Below are positions 18,627-26,963 of a DNA stretch of 64,000 nucleotides, piece by piece; positions within the stretch are counted from its first letter, which is position 1; each line of letters opens with the position of its first letter. The position numbers and the translations under genes are program-made. The stretch lies in assembly GCF_025144995.1 (NCBI RefSeq), contig NZ_CP102250.1, positions 124,001-188,000 of the forward strand. The letters are read 5' to 3'. Under the pieces are notes generated by a model, which saw only the letters and a program-made list of their open reading frames with translations, did not search any database and was not told the DNA's origin. The DNA is from Alistipes indistinctus YIT 12060. Lineage in GTDB: Bacteria; Bacteroidota; Bacteroidia; Bacteroidales; Rikenellaceae.

Positions 18627-19232
18627 ATGTGGCAGCTTGTCAGAGAAGTACTCTCAACCCCAGTAGGTTCATTTGCATTTATTTTAAGTTTCATGATCTT
18701 GGCAGGATGGTTGATTCATTACATTACACGATTCATCACAAAATGGACTTGTAATATGGAAGGATCAAAATCAACTGTAGATAAAGTTGAATCAAATATC
18801 GATTCAATTCGGTCGGATATCAGTTATATCAAAGGAATGATAAACATTCTCCAGGCAAATGCAAACCCTCTCACTCAATCCCATAGCCCAATCGGATTAA
18901 GCGAGAAAGGGAAAAAAGTGGCTGAAGAAATGGGAGTTGCCGGTATGATAGCTGACAACTGGGAGCATATCAGTACCTATATTCAAGATAATACTAAGTC
19001 AAAGAACGCTTACGATATCCAGCAATTCTGCATAGAGACAGCATCGGTATCTATTGAGAAGTTTTTCAATCCGGAAGATGTTTCTAAGTTTAAAACCTTT
19101 GCATTTAACGCCGGGCATCCAATTGCTTATTATGGAAGTATGATCGGTGTTTTAGTGAGAGATAAGTATTTTCAAGAAAAAAATATTGCTGTGGAGGATG
19201 TGGATAAACATGATCCCACTCTACAGAAATAA
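18627..19232 (+). CDS. Membrane-anchored cargo protein of unknown function
   Basis: A 201-residue protein, the only rightward gene in the lysis-tail half of the prophage. It has a membrane helix (about residues 15-38), a coiled-coil-like stretch (about 45-80), then a soluble C-terminal domain starting LSEKGKKVAEEMG with a helical, wHTH-like look and a LVRDKYF motif near the end. I have a vague memory of this C-terminal domain as widespread but unnamed. It is much more AT-rich than its neighbours, with its own promoter and terminator, as is typical of genes expressed in the lysogen. Superinfection exclusion or defence is possible but unproven. Confidence 0.6.
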   Translation: MWQLVREVLSTPVGSFAFILSFMILAGWLIHYITRFITKWTCNMEGSKSTVDKVESNIDSIRSDISYIKGMINILQANANPLTQSHSPIGLSEKGKKVAEEMGVAGMIADNWEHISTYIQDNTKSKNAYDIQQFCIETASVSIEKFFNPEDVSKFKTFAFNAGHPIAYYGSMIGVLVRDKYFQEKNIAVEDVDKHDPTLQK

Positions 19233-19266
19233 TAACTTATATAGTTTTCTTGGTTAACTTAGTTAG

Positions 19267-19302
19267 GTCCGAACCGGGAATTCCCGGTTCGGACTACTTT
19301 TT
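19267..19302. terminator. Strong terminator between convergent genes
   Basis: A 12-bp perfect inverted repeat (GTCCGAACCGGG / CCCGGTTCGGAC, loop AATT) followed on the plus strand by CTACTTTTT. It ends the rightward cargo gene and overlaps the stop codon of the leftward lysin gene (19294-19296). Confidence 0.85.
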
Positions 19303-19710
19303 ATACTTGATAAACAGTTCCCACGCCTGGTTATATTCTGCGGCAGAAACTGTCGTCCCTGTTTCGACTTTAATCATCGCGCGCACAATAGGCTCCATCA
19401 CCGAACGATTGGTCGTCGTCAGGCGACTGGTGCGCGGCACTCCGGAAAAGTTCGACACCGTGGAAATGTAACTCTCCGTATCGTTCCCGTCTTCGGGAGG
19501 TGCCCACCGCCGGATCATCTTCTCGATAGTGTCACAACCGTACAGAAGGCGATAATTATTGAGCAGGTGGTAGATTGCACGAATGCCCCAGGCCATCGTT
19601 TCGAAGGTCTTGAAACTTTTATCCGGCCCGGCCACCTCTCCCCGCCACACCGATCCGTCTTTGCGGATATTGCCGGGATTGTTGTTGCGAATGCCTCTTG
19701 CGTTACTCAT
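19294..19710 (-). CDS. Lytic transglycosylase-like endolysin (structural protein P5 type)
   Basis: A 138-residue protein beginning with RGIRNNNPGNIR, the typical start of the lysozyme-like proteins annotated as structural protein P5 after phage PM2. GxRNNNPGNI is followed by a W-rich segment (SVWRGEVAGPDKSFKTF) and a helical bundle with RRWAPPEDGNDT. It would cleave peptidoglycan at lysis. It has no signal peptide, so the small membrane protein encoded upstream (19703-20068, 8-base overlap) may release it. Confidence 0.75.
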   Translation of the reverse strand: MSNARGIRNNNPGNIRKDGSVWRGEVAGPDKSFKTFETMAWGIRAIYHLLNNYRLLYGCDTIEKMIRRWAPPEDGNDTESYISTVSNFSGVPRTSRLTTTNRSVMEPIVRAMIKVETGTTVSAAEYNQAWELFIKYKK

Positions 19711-20068
19711 TTGAAATCAGTTTATCGTTACTTCCGAATGGAGGTTTGCGATCAAGGCAACTTGTATTATCGCATCTGAGTATTTTAGCAACAGCCTCAG
19801 ATGTTCGGGTGTGATCCAAATCGTCCCGAACTCCTGACCGGTCTCGAATAACCTCTTCAATCTTTTTGTCTTTAGATTCCAAGTCGTCCTTGAGTTCTTT
19901 TACTCGTTGTTTACGCTCTTCGGCTATTTCTTGCCACTGATCGATCAACTTGGTTACGTTATCCAGAAAAGCCGCTGTTTTTTTCTCTTTAAGCGTAACT
20001 AAGGTAACCAATCCCCCGTTGCTGATTAGTACCGTAAGGACAGTTACGATAATTGTTGTCCAATCCAT
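19703..20068 (-). CDS. Small membrane protein with coiled coil, holin or spanin candidate
   Basis: A 121-residue protein with one N-terminal membrane helix (about residues 4-25) and a long, highly charged coiled coil (about 30-85) followed by a Cys-containing tail. Its overlap with the endolysin gene and its place in the lysis block fit a holin or an i-spanin. No family was recognised, so the role rests on topology and position. Confidence 0.5.
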   Translation of the reverse strand: MDWTTIIVTVLTVLISNGGLVTLVTLKEKKTAAFLDNVTKLIDQWQEIAEERKQRVKELKDDLESKDKKIEEVIRDRSGVRDDLDHTRTSEAVAKILRCDNTSCLDRKPPFGSNDKLISNE

Positions 20069-20092
20069 ACCTGCGTTGTTGTTTTTTATTGG

Positions 20093-20114
20093 CCGGGCCC
20101 GTCAACGGGCCCGG
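20093..20114. repeat. GC-only inverted repeat between two late genes
   Basis: CCGGGCCCG-TCAA-CGGGCCCGG, a 9-bp perfect stem between the genes at 20122 and 20068. No T-run follows in either direction, so it is not a normal terminator; it may protect or process the late mRNA. Confidence 0.5.
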
Positions 20115-20121
20115 CGCCCTG

Positions 20122-20538
20122 TTACTTTTTCGTTTTGGCCGCCGGTTTCTCCGGAGCTTCCGGCTCGGGCTGCTTCACCAGCTCATCGAGCATCATGCGC
20201 TCGGAGGTGGTGAGTTTGTTTTCCTCCCAGAGCGCATCGGCCCCGGCCTCCGAAAGAAACGGCTTGAGTTCGACATCCGACGTGTCCACCTTGTTCATAT
20301 CGTCGAGGAATGAAGCGACAGCCGTCTTGTCGTTACCTTCGGCAATCCTTCCGGTGTTCGGGTCGATCTCGATTCCGTACTTCTTCATCGCCGTGCGCAT
20401 CTTCTCATCGCGCATTTCGAGGTTGTATTTGGCAACCTTCATCACCTCGAGCAACCCTTTGCGCTCATCGTGAGAAATGCTGCCGGAACTGATTTTGCCC
20501 AAAAGCTGGGTCAGTGCCACAAGTTCGATCTTTTTCAT
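20122..20538 (-). CDS. Conserved-looking phage protein of unknown function
   Basis: A 138-residue, mostly helical, charged protein ending in a Pro/Glu/Lys-rich tail (KQPEPEAPEKPAAKTKK). It lies between tail-tip genes and lysis genes and overlaps the next upstream stop by four bases (ATGA). No motif or membrane segment is visible. Confidence 0.5.
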   Translation of the reverse strand: MKKIELVALTQLLGKISSGSISHDERKGLLEVMKVAKYNLEMRDEKMRTAMKKYGIEIDPNTGRIAEGNDKTAVASFLDDMNKVDTSDVELKPFLSEAGADALWEENKLTTSERMMLDELVKQPEPEAPEKPAAKTKK

Positions 20539-20753
20539 TGCTGATTAATTTTTGGTTGCAGGATTGAAGTTGCCGGCGGAATAGGACGTGTGATCCATTC
20601 GGTAGTTTTGACGTTGTCAAACGCCTTAGTGTTCCCTGCGACACTCAACTCGCCATTGATTCTCAAGTTGGCCCCTGTTGCCAATGCGCGCTGTACACGT
20701 TTGAGGAACCGCGCGTCTCTTTTCTGTCGGAAGTAATTGATAATCTTTTTCAT
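20535..20753 (-). CDS. Small basic phage protein of unknown function
   Basis: 72 residues, strongly basic at the N-terminus (KKIINYFRQKRDARFLKRVQR), then a short beta-rich stretch. It is coupled by a 4-base overlap to the downstream 138-residue gene. No family was recognised. Confidence 0.45.
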   Translation of the reverse strand: MKKIINYFRQKRDARFLKRVQRALATGANLRINGELSVAGNTKAFDNVKTTEWITRPIPPATSILQPKINQQ

Positions 20754-20771
20754 CTTTTTGAGTTTTTAGGG

Positions 20772-21098
20772 TTACGCTTCGATTACTGATTCAGGCTGTT
20801 CGGTCATCGTCAGCGCGATGGCGTCCATCTTCTGCATGAACGGAGTGAGGATCGCCTGCGCCTGCGAGAAGTACTCCACATCCGCGCTGATCTGCATCTT
20901 GCCGTCCGCGTACTGGTTGAACGACGCTTTGACTTCTCCGTTCTCGGTGATCTGGCCGCCCGTGTAGGAAGCGACCACGGCATTGGTCATCGTTACCTCC
21001 GCCGAAACTTCGGCCGAACCTACGCTTGCCTTGATAAGCCGCTGAATCGTTTGTGCGGTGATCTTGTTCTCGTTGATAATTGCATTTACTGTTGACAT
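20772..21098 (-). CDS. Small phage structural-type protein of unknown function
   Basis: 108 residues, rich in Ala, Thr, Ser and Val, with alternating polar and hydrophobic strands (EVSAEVTMTNAVVASYTGG), suggesting a beta-structured virion component. It lies just downstream of the 395-residue tail-region protein. Confidence 0.45.
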   Translation of the reverse strand: MSTVNAIINENKITAQTIQRLIKASVGSAEVSAEVTMTNAVVASYTGGQITENGEVKASFNQYADGKMQISADVEYFSQAQAILTPFMQKMDAIALTMTEQPESVIEA

Positions 21099-21128
21099 AA
21101 TTGAAAGATTTTATTGGTTGATAACAAA

Positions 21129-22316
21129 TTAGATGTTCCTTGCCTGTATCTGGAAGGTTCCGGTCTGGTCGAGCAGTTCGCCGAATCCGAGTTTGATGTA
21201 TGAGTTCACGACGCCGGTCGGATAATTGTCCAACTGAAAGTCCCCGTTATGCCATGCGAATTGCTCGATTTCCAGCACATAGTCCCGGCTTTCCCCGGCA
21301 GCCAAAACAATCATCGAAACCCTGTTTCCTGTTGTGGCATCCAATACGAGGGGCGTCCCTTTTTCGACCGTCCCCCAGAATGATACTACCTCTACTTCTT
21401 GCAGCGTGGTGTATCTTACTTCGTGTTCTGCAATATTGGTGATCGTCACCTTGACATACGCATACTGAGTACCGTGGAACAGCAACGGAGAGGATGTAAA
21501 GTTGCTGAACGGATAGAAAGTGTATTTTGCACCGTCGGTATTTATCCCGGTCATCTTGGCTGAAATCAGGATCGAGTTGAAGATATTGAGCGGAACCGGA
21601 TTTATGAACGTGCTGTTGTGGTACACCACCAGCGGTTCAGCGTTCAGATCGTTAATGTTGTCGGCCTCCCCGAATCCTCCCGTGGCTTTCACTTTGCTCA
21701 GCACGAAAAGCATGTATTTGTGGTGCGTTCCTGCTCCGATTTCGAAGAAGTCCACGGTAATACTATTGCCGCCCTCGCCGATGGTCTTGTCGCAAGTGAT
21801 TAATTTACCCTCGGTAGCGGTCAATGAGGTAAGCAAGGCAAAACCCCAGTAATAGTATTGAATCCCTTTCATGTTCAGCGCCGAAACATTCGTCTTGCTG
21901 CTTGCTGGGATCTGCTCGAAGGTGAATGTGCGGGTGGTATAACCTACATCAGACATATTGACGCTGACGGTTCCCATGCAACCCGATGAAAGGCAGGGCC
22001 GTGCATTATGCTCGTACCCCCCGAAATCGGTCAACCTGTACGGACTGAGCCGTCCGCCGACGGGTTTGTCCCGCGTCCAGTTCAAAGCCGTATCCACGGG
22101 CAAAGTGAGTTCCGGGATGTTGATCCCGAAATTCTGCTTGATGTTGGAAGGCCAGTCCGTATTCGGATCGGTAGACTGAGCCTGCGAATCGATGGGTTTG
22201 TAGTAGGAGAACATGTTTACCTTATCCTCCAGGCAAAGCCCTCCTACGTCTGTTTTCGACGATCCGATCGTGCGGCGCACGAGGTCTATTGAAATATTCG
22301 TTTTTCCGAGTGCCAT
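21129..22316 (-). CDS. Putative tail-tip or accessory virion protein
   Basis: A 395-residue protein with mixed beta content, many Tyr, Thr and Gly residues and no membrane segment. It directly follows the giant fibre/tip gene (stop at 22321 versus start at 22316) and precedes the small late genes, so it is probably a minor tail or receptor-region protein. No family was recognised. Confidence 0.5.
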   Translation of the reverse strand: MALGKTNISIDLVRRTIGSSKTDVGGLCLEDKVNMFSYYKPIDSQAQSTDPNTDWPSNIKQNFGINIPELTLPVDTALNWTRDKPVGGRLSPYRLTDFGGYEHNARPCLSSGCMGTVSVNMSDVGYTTRTFTFEQIPASSKTNVSALNMKGIQYYYWGFALLTSLTATEGKLITCDKTIGEGGNSITVDFFEIGAGTHHKYMLFVLSKVKATGGFGEADNINDLNAEPLVVYHNSTFINPVPLNIFNSILISAKMTGINTDGAKYTFYPFSNFTSSPLLFHGTQYAYVKVTITNIAEHEVRYTTLQEVEVVSFWGTVEKGTPLVLDATTGNRVSMIVLAAGESRDYVLEIEQFAWHNGDFQLDNYPTGVVNSYIKLGFGELLDQTGTFQIQARNI

Positions 22317-22320
22317 ATTC

Positions 22321-25300
22321 TTATGCTGTTGCTAATGAGGTTACGCCGCCCGTAGCGACAAGGTTTCCGTTCACGCGCAGCGCGCCGTTGTATACGTCGA
22401 TGGTTATTCCGCCAAGTACGAGCTTGGTGGCAGTGACGGTACCGGCAGCGGTAATGTTCTTCGCGGCCCAGTCAACGGTCGAAATGTTAGAATTGCTGGA
22501 ATCGTAGATTCTATACGCACCTTTACCATCATTCCTATACACTGGGGTGTCGTTGGGAGTTACAATGCGGGTTTTCTTGGCACTATTTCCAACGACTACG
22601 CACACGCCGTCACCGGCTACATCAAGTAACCCAACAACGCTCCTACCGGCAGCATCCCTTACAGAAACTCCGTCTTTAAATTGGAAGTCTCCCGTAATCA
22701 TTTTATTACCTGACAACGGCAGGTAATTGTCCGGATTGAAATTGCCGGAATCCCAAATTTGTCTCCAAGTTCCCCAATTCACACCATCTCTTCCTCTTGT
22801 CCACCACTTTTCACCTGCATAGCAAAACTGTTTTCTGAAATCAGTGTTATTGCCGTAAGCAATAGTAAACCCGTTAGACCAACTATTTTGGACAGGTGAG
22901 TTTGTAGCATTATAAGCTCCGACGAAAAAGGCATTGTTCGGGGCATTGTTCAAATCTGATAACTGATCGGCACTGAACCCGAACTTATCATCCGGATTGA
23001 AGTTGCCGGAATCCCAAACCGTCCTCCATGTTTTTGTAAGACTACCCCGATACATCATAGATTGCTTTCCGGCATAGTCCCGCAACTTGAGTTGCAAAAT
23101 CGTACCTTGGTAATCCTTTCCCTGCCAGATACAGGAGTATTCAGCACCCGGGAAATGCGCCTGTATATTCCCGGTGAAATCTAAGTCCGTAATGTTGTTT
23201 ACCCCGCCGCTGGGAAAGTTGTAACTTTTGATTTGGGCGAAAGACGAGGCATGCAAATTGTCCACCGTGTCGGCATTGCCTCCGTTAGCAGGAAGTGCCG
23301 TAGGTCGGTCGGTAATATCAGCCCACAGGTGAGTGTGCACTTTGTCCGCATAAGTATTCGCCAGCTTTCCAGTCAAATAAGTTTTGTCGATGGCTCCGAG
23401 AAACGAAGCGGAGATCGTGAACGGATAACCGTCCGGGGTGATCGCGCCGGTCAGGGCCTGTTTGAGCAGGTCGTAATCCAATCCGCCGCCACCGCCGCCC
23501 GAAGATGGGCCGGTAGCATAAGCGCTGATGCCTGCAACGCTGAGAAAGTCCAGCTTTGCCGAGATCACCCGCACACCGTTTACCGTTTTTAGCTCGAAGG
23601 CTTCATCCCAAACGGACTTATCCAGCTTGGACGAGGGATTGAAGTTGCTGGAATCGTAGATTCTATACTGCGTACTGCCATTATCCCGGTAAAGATCGAC
23701 AGATGAATAAAGCACCATTCTTCTGTTTCCTGAACCGACGGCGGTAAAGAATGTCCCGTCACCCGTATTTAACAGGCCGATCACGTTGGAATGGCTTGCA
23801 GTGTTATCCCGGATTGCTAAACCTCCGCCGAGATAAACATCGCCTGCCAGAACACCCCCGCTCAAAGCCAGAGCCCCGACTTCGGCGGCGGTATAGGTCG
23901 GCTTGTTCGTTGACAATGCCCACGCGGGAATCAGATCATTGGTAAACTGTGACAACTTCGTCGGCCTCGACCCGATCTCTGACCACACATAGCTTGGCTT
24001 CGAGGCCGCTTTAGCCCACGGGTATACGTCAGAGGCCGGAAGAGATGTAGGTGCACCGGACACGTCCGCCCACCGGGTCGGGTAATACTCCGGTTTTCCG
24101 GTGATCTGATCCCACGACGAAGCCCCGGCGATGGACGAGACCGGCACGTTTACAAAATGCGTCCCGTTGTACTTGAGAATGTCCCCGGAGGCAAGATTAG
24201 TCACTGCTACGTCCACCAGATCGACCAACGCACCGGAGAACCCGCCGGAGAGGGAGCCGTCCGCATAGGCTGTGATTCCTTTGAGCCCGAGAATATCGTA
24301 CTTGACTTTCAGCACTGGCGTGCCGTCCACCGTGACCACTTCGAATACGGCATCCCATGTTGGCTTAGGCAGATAGTTGCCCGCTACAACGTCATCGGTT
24401 AGATCGGAGAGTTTCGTTGGCCGGCCCGTCACTAATTCCCAACTCGTCGGGTAAACCGTAGGCTTGCCGGAAAGGTTGGCCCAGGTCAGATAACTTGAAA
24501 TATCGCTTGCCTTGAGGTAGCTGTTTGCGGTCAGGTATTGTGCAAGGGCCGCAGTATCGAGACCGACCAGATCGGCGAGCGGCTTTGCAGACCAATGTGT
24601 AGCCCCGGCCAGTTGTACCATCACCCGGTCGGCGGCAGGTACCTCGTCGGCCCACTGCCCGACGTTGACCAACTCTCCGAGGGAACCGGATGCACCGCCC
24701 CCGGAGGTGGAACCCAGGCCGTAAGCGCTGATGCCTTTGTCGGAGACAATGGAATGTTTAGTACGAATAATCCAACTATCCTTGTCTGATTTGTCCTCTG
24801 TAGTGTCTAGTGATTTATCCCAATAGAATTTATCATCCAACATATCGGCGCTAATCCTTTTGGCTTCACTCCACTCGGGGTTGTCAATTAACAGATTAGA
24901 ACCAGCCAAATCGTCCGAGGTGGCCACACCAAGCTCATTTACCCTCTTGGTATTCGCTGCATTATCGGTCCATAAAAGAGTATCCCTATTCCCTCCTGTA
25001 CTGATATTGGACGATCCGCCTGAAACAGCACCTCCTGTTATTACGTAATCGTCGGTGGAATATGGTTCCACTTCGATAAATTCGCCTGTCAGGGTCTCTT
25101 TGGTTACATCGTATGTCCCACCGTTGATAACATACTTCTCATTATCGATAACGAGAATTTTGGAAAAATCCTGACCGTCAAAAAGAATTGTTCCGGTCAT
25201 AATCTTCCGGGCTTTTTTGCCGTGATGGGCCAAACCACGTCCAACAAGCTCCAAAAGATTGTATTTGTTTTCCGGAAATGCAGACCTATACCAATCTGTT

Positions 25301-26961
25301 AACGGTGTGTGGTAATCGTCATTGTCATGAAGCCCTCCTGCAAAAGCAAGGTATCCCCCACTACTATCGGGAATTTGACCATATTTGAAATCGAATGATT
25401 GTTTTACGTTATTGGATTCGTTTATAGTTATTTTGGATTCCTGGCCGCTAATGTCTTCTTTCTCATCCTTAAAGTACATCTTGATATTGTCGATTCGCAT
25501 AGCGAATGAACCAAGCAATGTCCCGGTGTATGACGTTCCCCACCTGTAGATAGTAAAAATAAGATCGCCATTTTCTGGAATGCTTTTAACGACTATATCC
25601 AACTGTGTTTTATCCTCTTGGAAAGATTCAGCCGTTAAGGGGTCAGGTGTCTCAGGTAAATTTAGCTCAATACGATAATCTTGATTGCTACTGTCATACG
25701 GCTCCCATGTGTTATTCTTGCATATTAAGGTTGATCCATCCTCTTTTTTTAGGAATATATTGCAATAAAAATTAAGATGATATGTGTTATAGTTAAATCC
25801 GTAATGGCGAGAAATGACATGCCCTATTCCTTCGTAATATTCTACTTCAAACAATTCGTTGAATGCATCTATGTTTATATGTAAGGGGGTACTTGACTTT
25901 TTACATATAAATGATGTACTTATGCTTGAATTAGGGTATTCCGTTTTATTATCGGAATTTATAAGCATAGACGTATTAGGAATCTTATCAAAAATATAAG
26001 TCCCTGTATCTTGATTAAATGATGTGTTGTAATATAATTCGTCTGGGTTATTAAATAGTATTCCATTGGATGCATTGGCTTCACTCTGATTCCATCCTTG
26101 AATAGTATATAGCCGTTCACCCGGACGAGAAAAATCCTTGTTGTTTAATTTGATAAATTCATATTTATCTTTATTCGGCATTTTATTGAAGAAATTATCT
26201 ATCTTCAAATAATCCTGCTCCAACTGTTCTTCACGCCAAGCCGGGGAAAAATCAACCCGCTGTGACCTATCGATAAATGTGGGAGTGTAGTTCCCGCCTA
26301 ATTCAACCTCATTCGCTATGTCGTGTAGCGTGTAGTTGTCATTGATGTATCTGAGCTGGAGCCCACAACCGGATAGCACTTCTTCAAGAACCTCAAACCA
26401 AGTTTTATCTTTAAGTCCTACGGTTTGAATATAGGCATCAGTTATTGGTTTGTTCCCTGAAAAAATATTTACTCGATTATCTAAGCTAAATTGAGCTTGG
26501 ATTTTGTCGAAAGCCTTGGTTAATAGCTGTTCAATAGACACAAAGTCGTAATCAAACCAATCGTAGTCTATCTCTGAAAGGTATCCTATATTATCCCTGG
26601 CTACTAAGTTTATGGTAGAGCGGTATTGCAAATCCTGCCCGAAACTGTCCGGCGTAATGTAGCCGCTCCATAGGCGCACACCATTCCGTAAAAGGAAAAC
26701 ACGGAAACCGAAAGCGTCAGAAGTGAAAAATTGAGTATAATCGAATTGATCTTTATCAATAATATTAATACTCAGGTAACTTTTAATGATAGGGCGGTAT
26801 ATTTCATCCCCTTCCCCTTCCAGAGTAATGGAGAAAGGAGAGCTGCTAAACTCTTCAAGCTCCATAGCGGTTCCGGAGAAATCTTTTTTATAGATTTCAA
26901 GCCGGTAAACATGCTTCGTTCTTAAGGCGGTTATTTCCTTGTATGCAAATAAACCGTACAT
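22321..26961 (-). CDS. Giant tail tip/fibre protein with repeated modules
   Basis: A 1546-residue protein just after the tape measure, where siphoviruses encode the tail hub and receptor-binding fibre. The N-terminal 600 residues look like a hub/baseplate-type domain. The rest holds three GI(S/T)AYxxGxxSGG segments (near 720, 900 and 1180), four (I/V)(Y/W)DS(S/G)NxN segments (near 1130, 1310, 1420 and 1510) and pyocin-knob-like sequence (KTWRTVWDSGNFNP) typical of fibres. The repeats occur at DNA level too, so copies could recombine. The C-terminus may bind capsule or outer-membrane receptors. Confidence 0.8.
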   Translation of the reverse strand: MYGLFAYKEITALRTKHVYRLEIYKKDFSGTAMELEEFSSSPFSITLEGEGDEIYRPIIKSYLSINIIDKDQFDYTQFFTSDAFGFRVFLLRNGVRLWSGYITPDSFGQDLQYRSTINLVARDNIGYLSEIDYDWFDYDFVSIEQLLTKAFDKIQAQFSLDNRVNIFSGNKPITDAYIQTVGLKDKTWFEVLEEVLSGCGLQLRYINDNYTLHDIANEVELGGNYTPTFIDRSQRVDFSPAWREEQLEQDYLKIDNFFNKMPNKDKYEFIKLNNKDFSRPGERLYTIQGWNQSEANASNGILFNNPDELYYNTSFNQDTGTYIFDKIPNTSMLINSDNKTEYPNSSISTSFICKKSSTPLHINIDAFNELFEVEYYEGIGHVISRHYGFNYNTYHLNFYCNIFLKKEDGSTLICKNNTWEPYDSSNQDYRIELNLPETPDPLTAESFQEDKTQLDIVVKSIPENGDLIFTIYRWGTSYTGTLLGSFAMRIDNIKMYFKDEKEDISGQESKITINESNNVKQSFDFKYGQIPDSSGGYLAFAGGLHDNDDYHTPLTDWYRSAFPENKYNLLELVGRGLAHHGKKARKIMTGTILFDGQDFSKILVIDNEKYVINGGTYDVTKETLTGEFIEVEPYSTDDYVITGGAVSGGSSNISTGGNRDTLLWTDNAANTKRVNELGVATSDDLAGSNLLIDNPEWSEAKRISADMLDDKFYWDKSLDTTEDKSDKDSWIIRTKHSIVSDKGISAYGLGSTSGGGASGSLGELVNVGQWADEVPAADRVMVQLAGATHWSAKPLADLVGLDTAALAQYLTANSYLKASDISSYLTWANLSGKPTVYPTSWELVTGRPTKLSDLTDDVVAGNYLPKPTWDAVFEVVTVDGTPVLKVKYDILGLKGITAYADGSLSGGFSGALVDLVDVAVTNLASGDILKYNGTHFVNVPVSSIAGASSWDQITGKPEYYPTRWADVSGAPTSLPASDVYPWAKAASKPSYVWSEIGSRPTKLSQFTNDLIPAWALSTNKPTYTAAEVGALALSGGVLAGDVYLGGGLAIRDNTASHSNVIGLLNTGDGTFFTAVGSGNRRMVLYSSVDLYRDNGSTQYRIYDSSNFNPSSKLDKSVWDEAFELKTVNGVRVISAKLDFLSVAGISAYATGPSSGGGGGGLDYDLLKQALTGAITPDGYPFTISASFLGAIDKTYLTGKLANTYADKVHTHLWADITDRPTALPANGGNADTVDNLHASSFAQIKSYNFPSGGVNNITDLDFTGNIQAHFPGAEYSCIWQGKDYQGTILQLKLRDYAGKQSMMYRGSLTKTWRTVWDSGNFNPDDKFGFSADQLSDLNNAPNNAFFVGAYNATNSPVQNSWSNGFTIAYGNNTDFRKQFCYAGEKWWTRGRDGVNWGTWRQIWDSGNFNPDNYLPLSGNKMITGDFQFKDGVSVRDAAGRSVVGLLDVAGDGVCVVVGNSAKKTRIVTPNDTPVYRNDGKGAYRIYDSSNSNISTVDWAAKNITAAGTVTATKLVLGGITIDVYNGALRVNGNLVATGGVTSLATA

Positions 26962-26963
26962 AT

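Noticed and set aside
20093-20114. GC-only hairpin as terminator
   Set aside because: No T-run follows on either strand and genes on both sides look cotranscribed.
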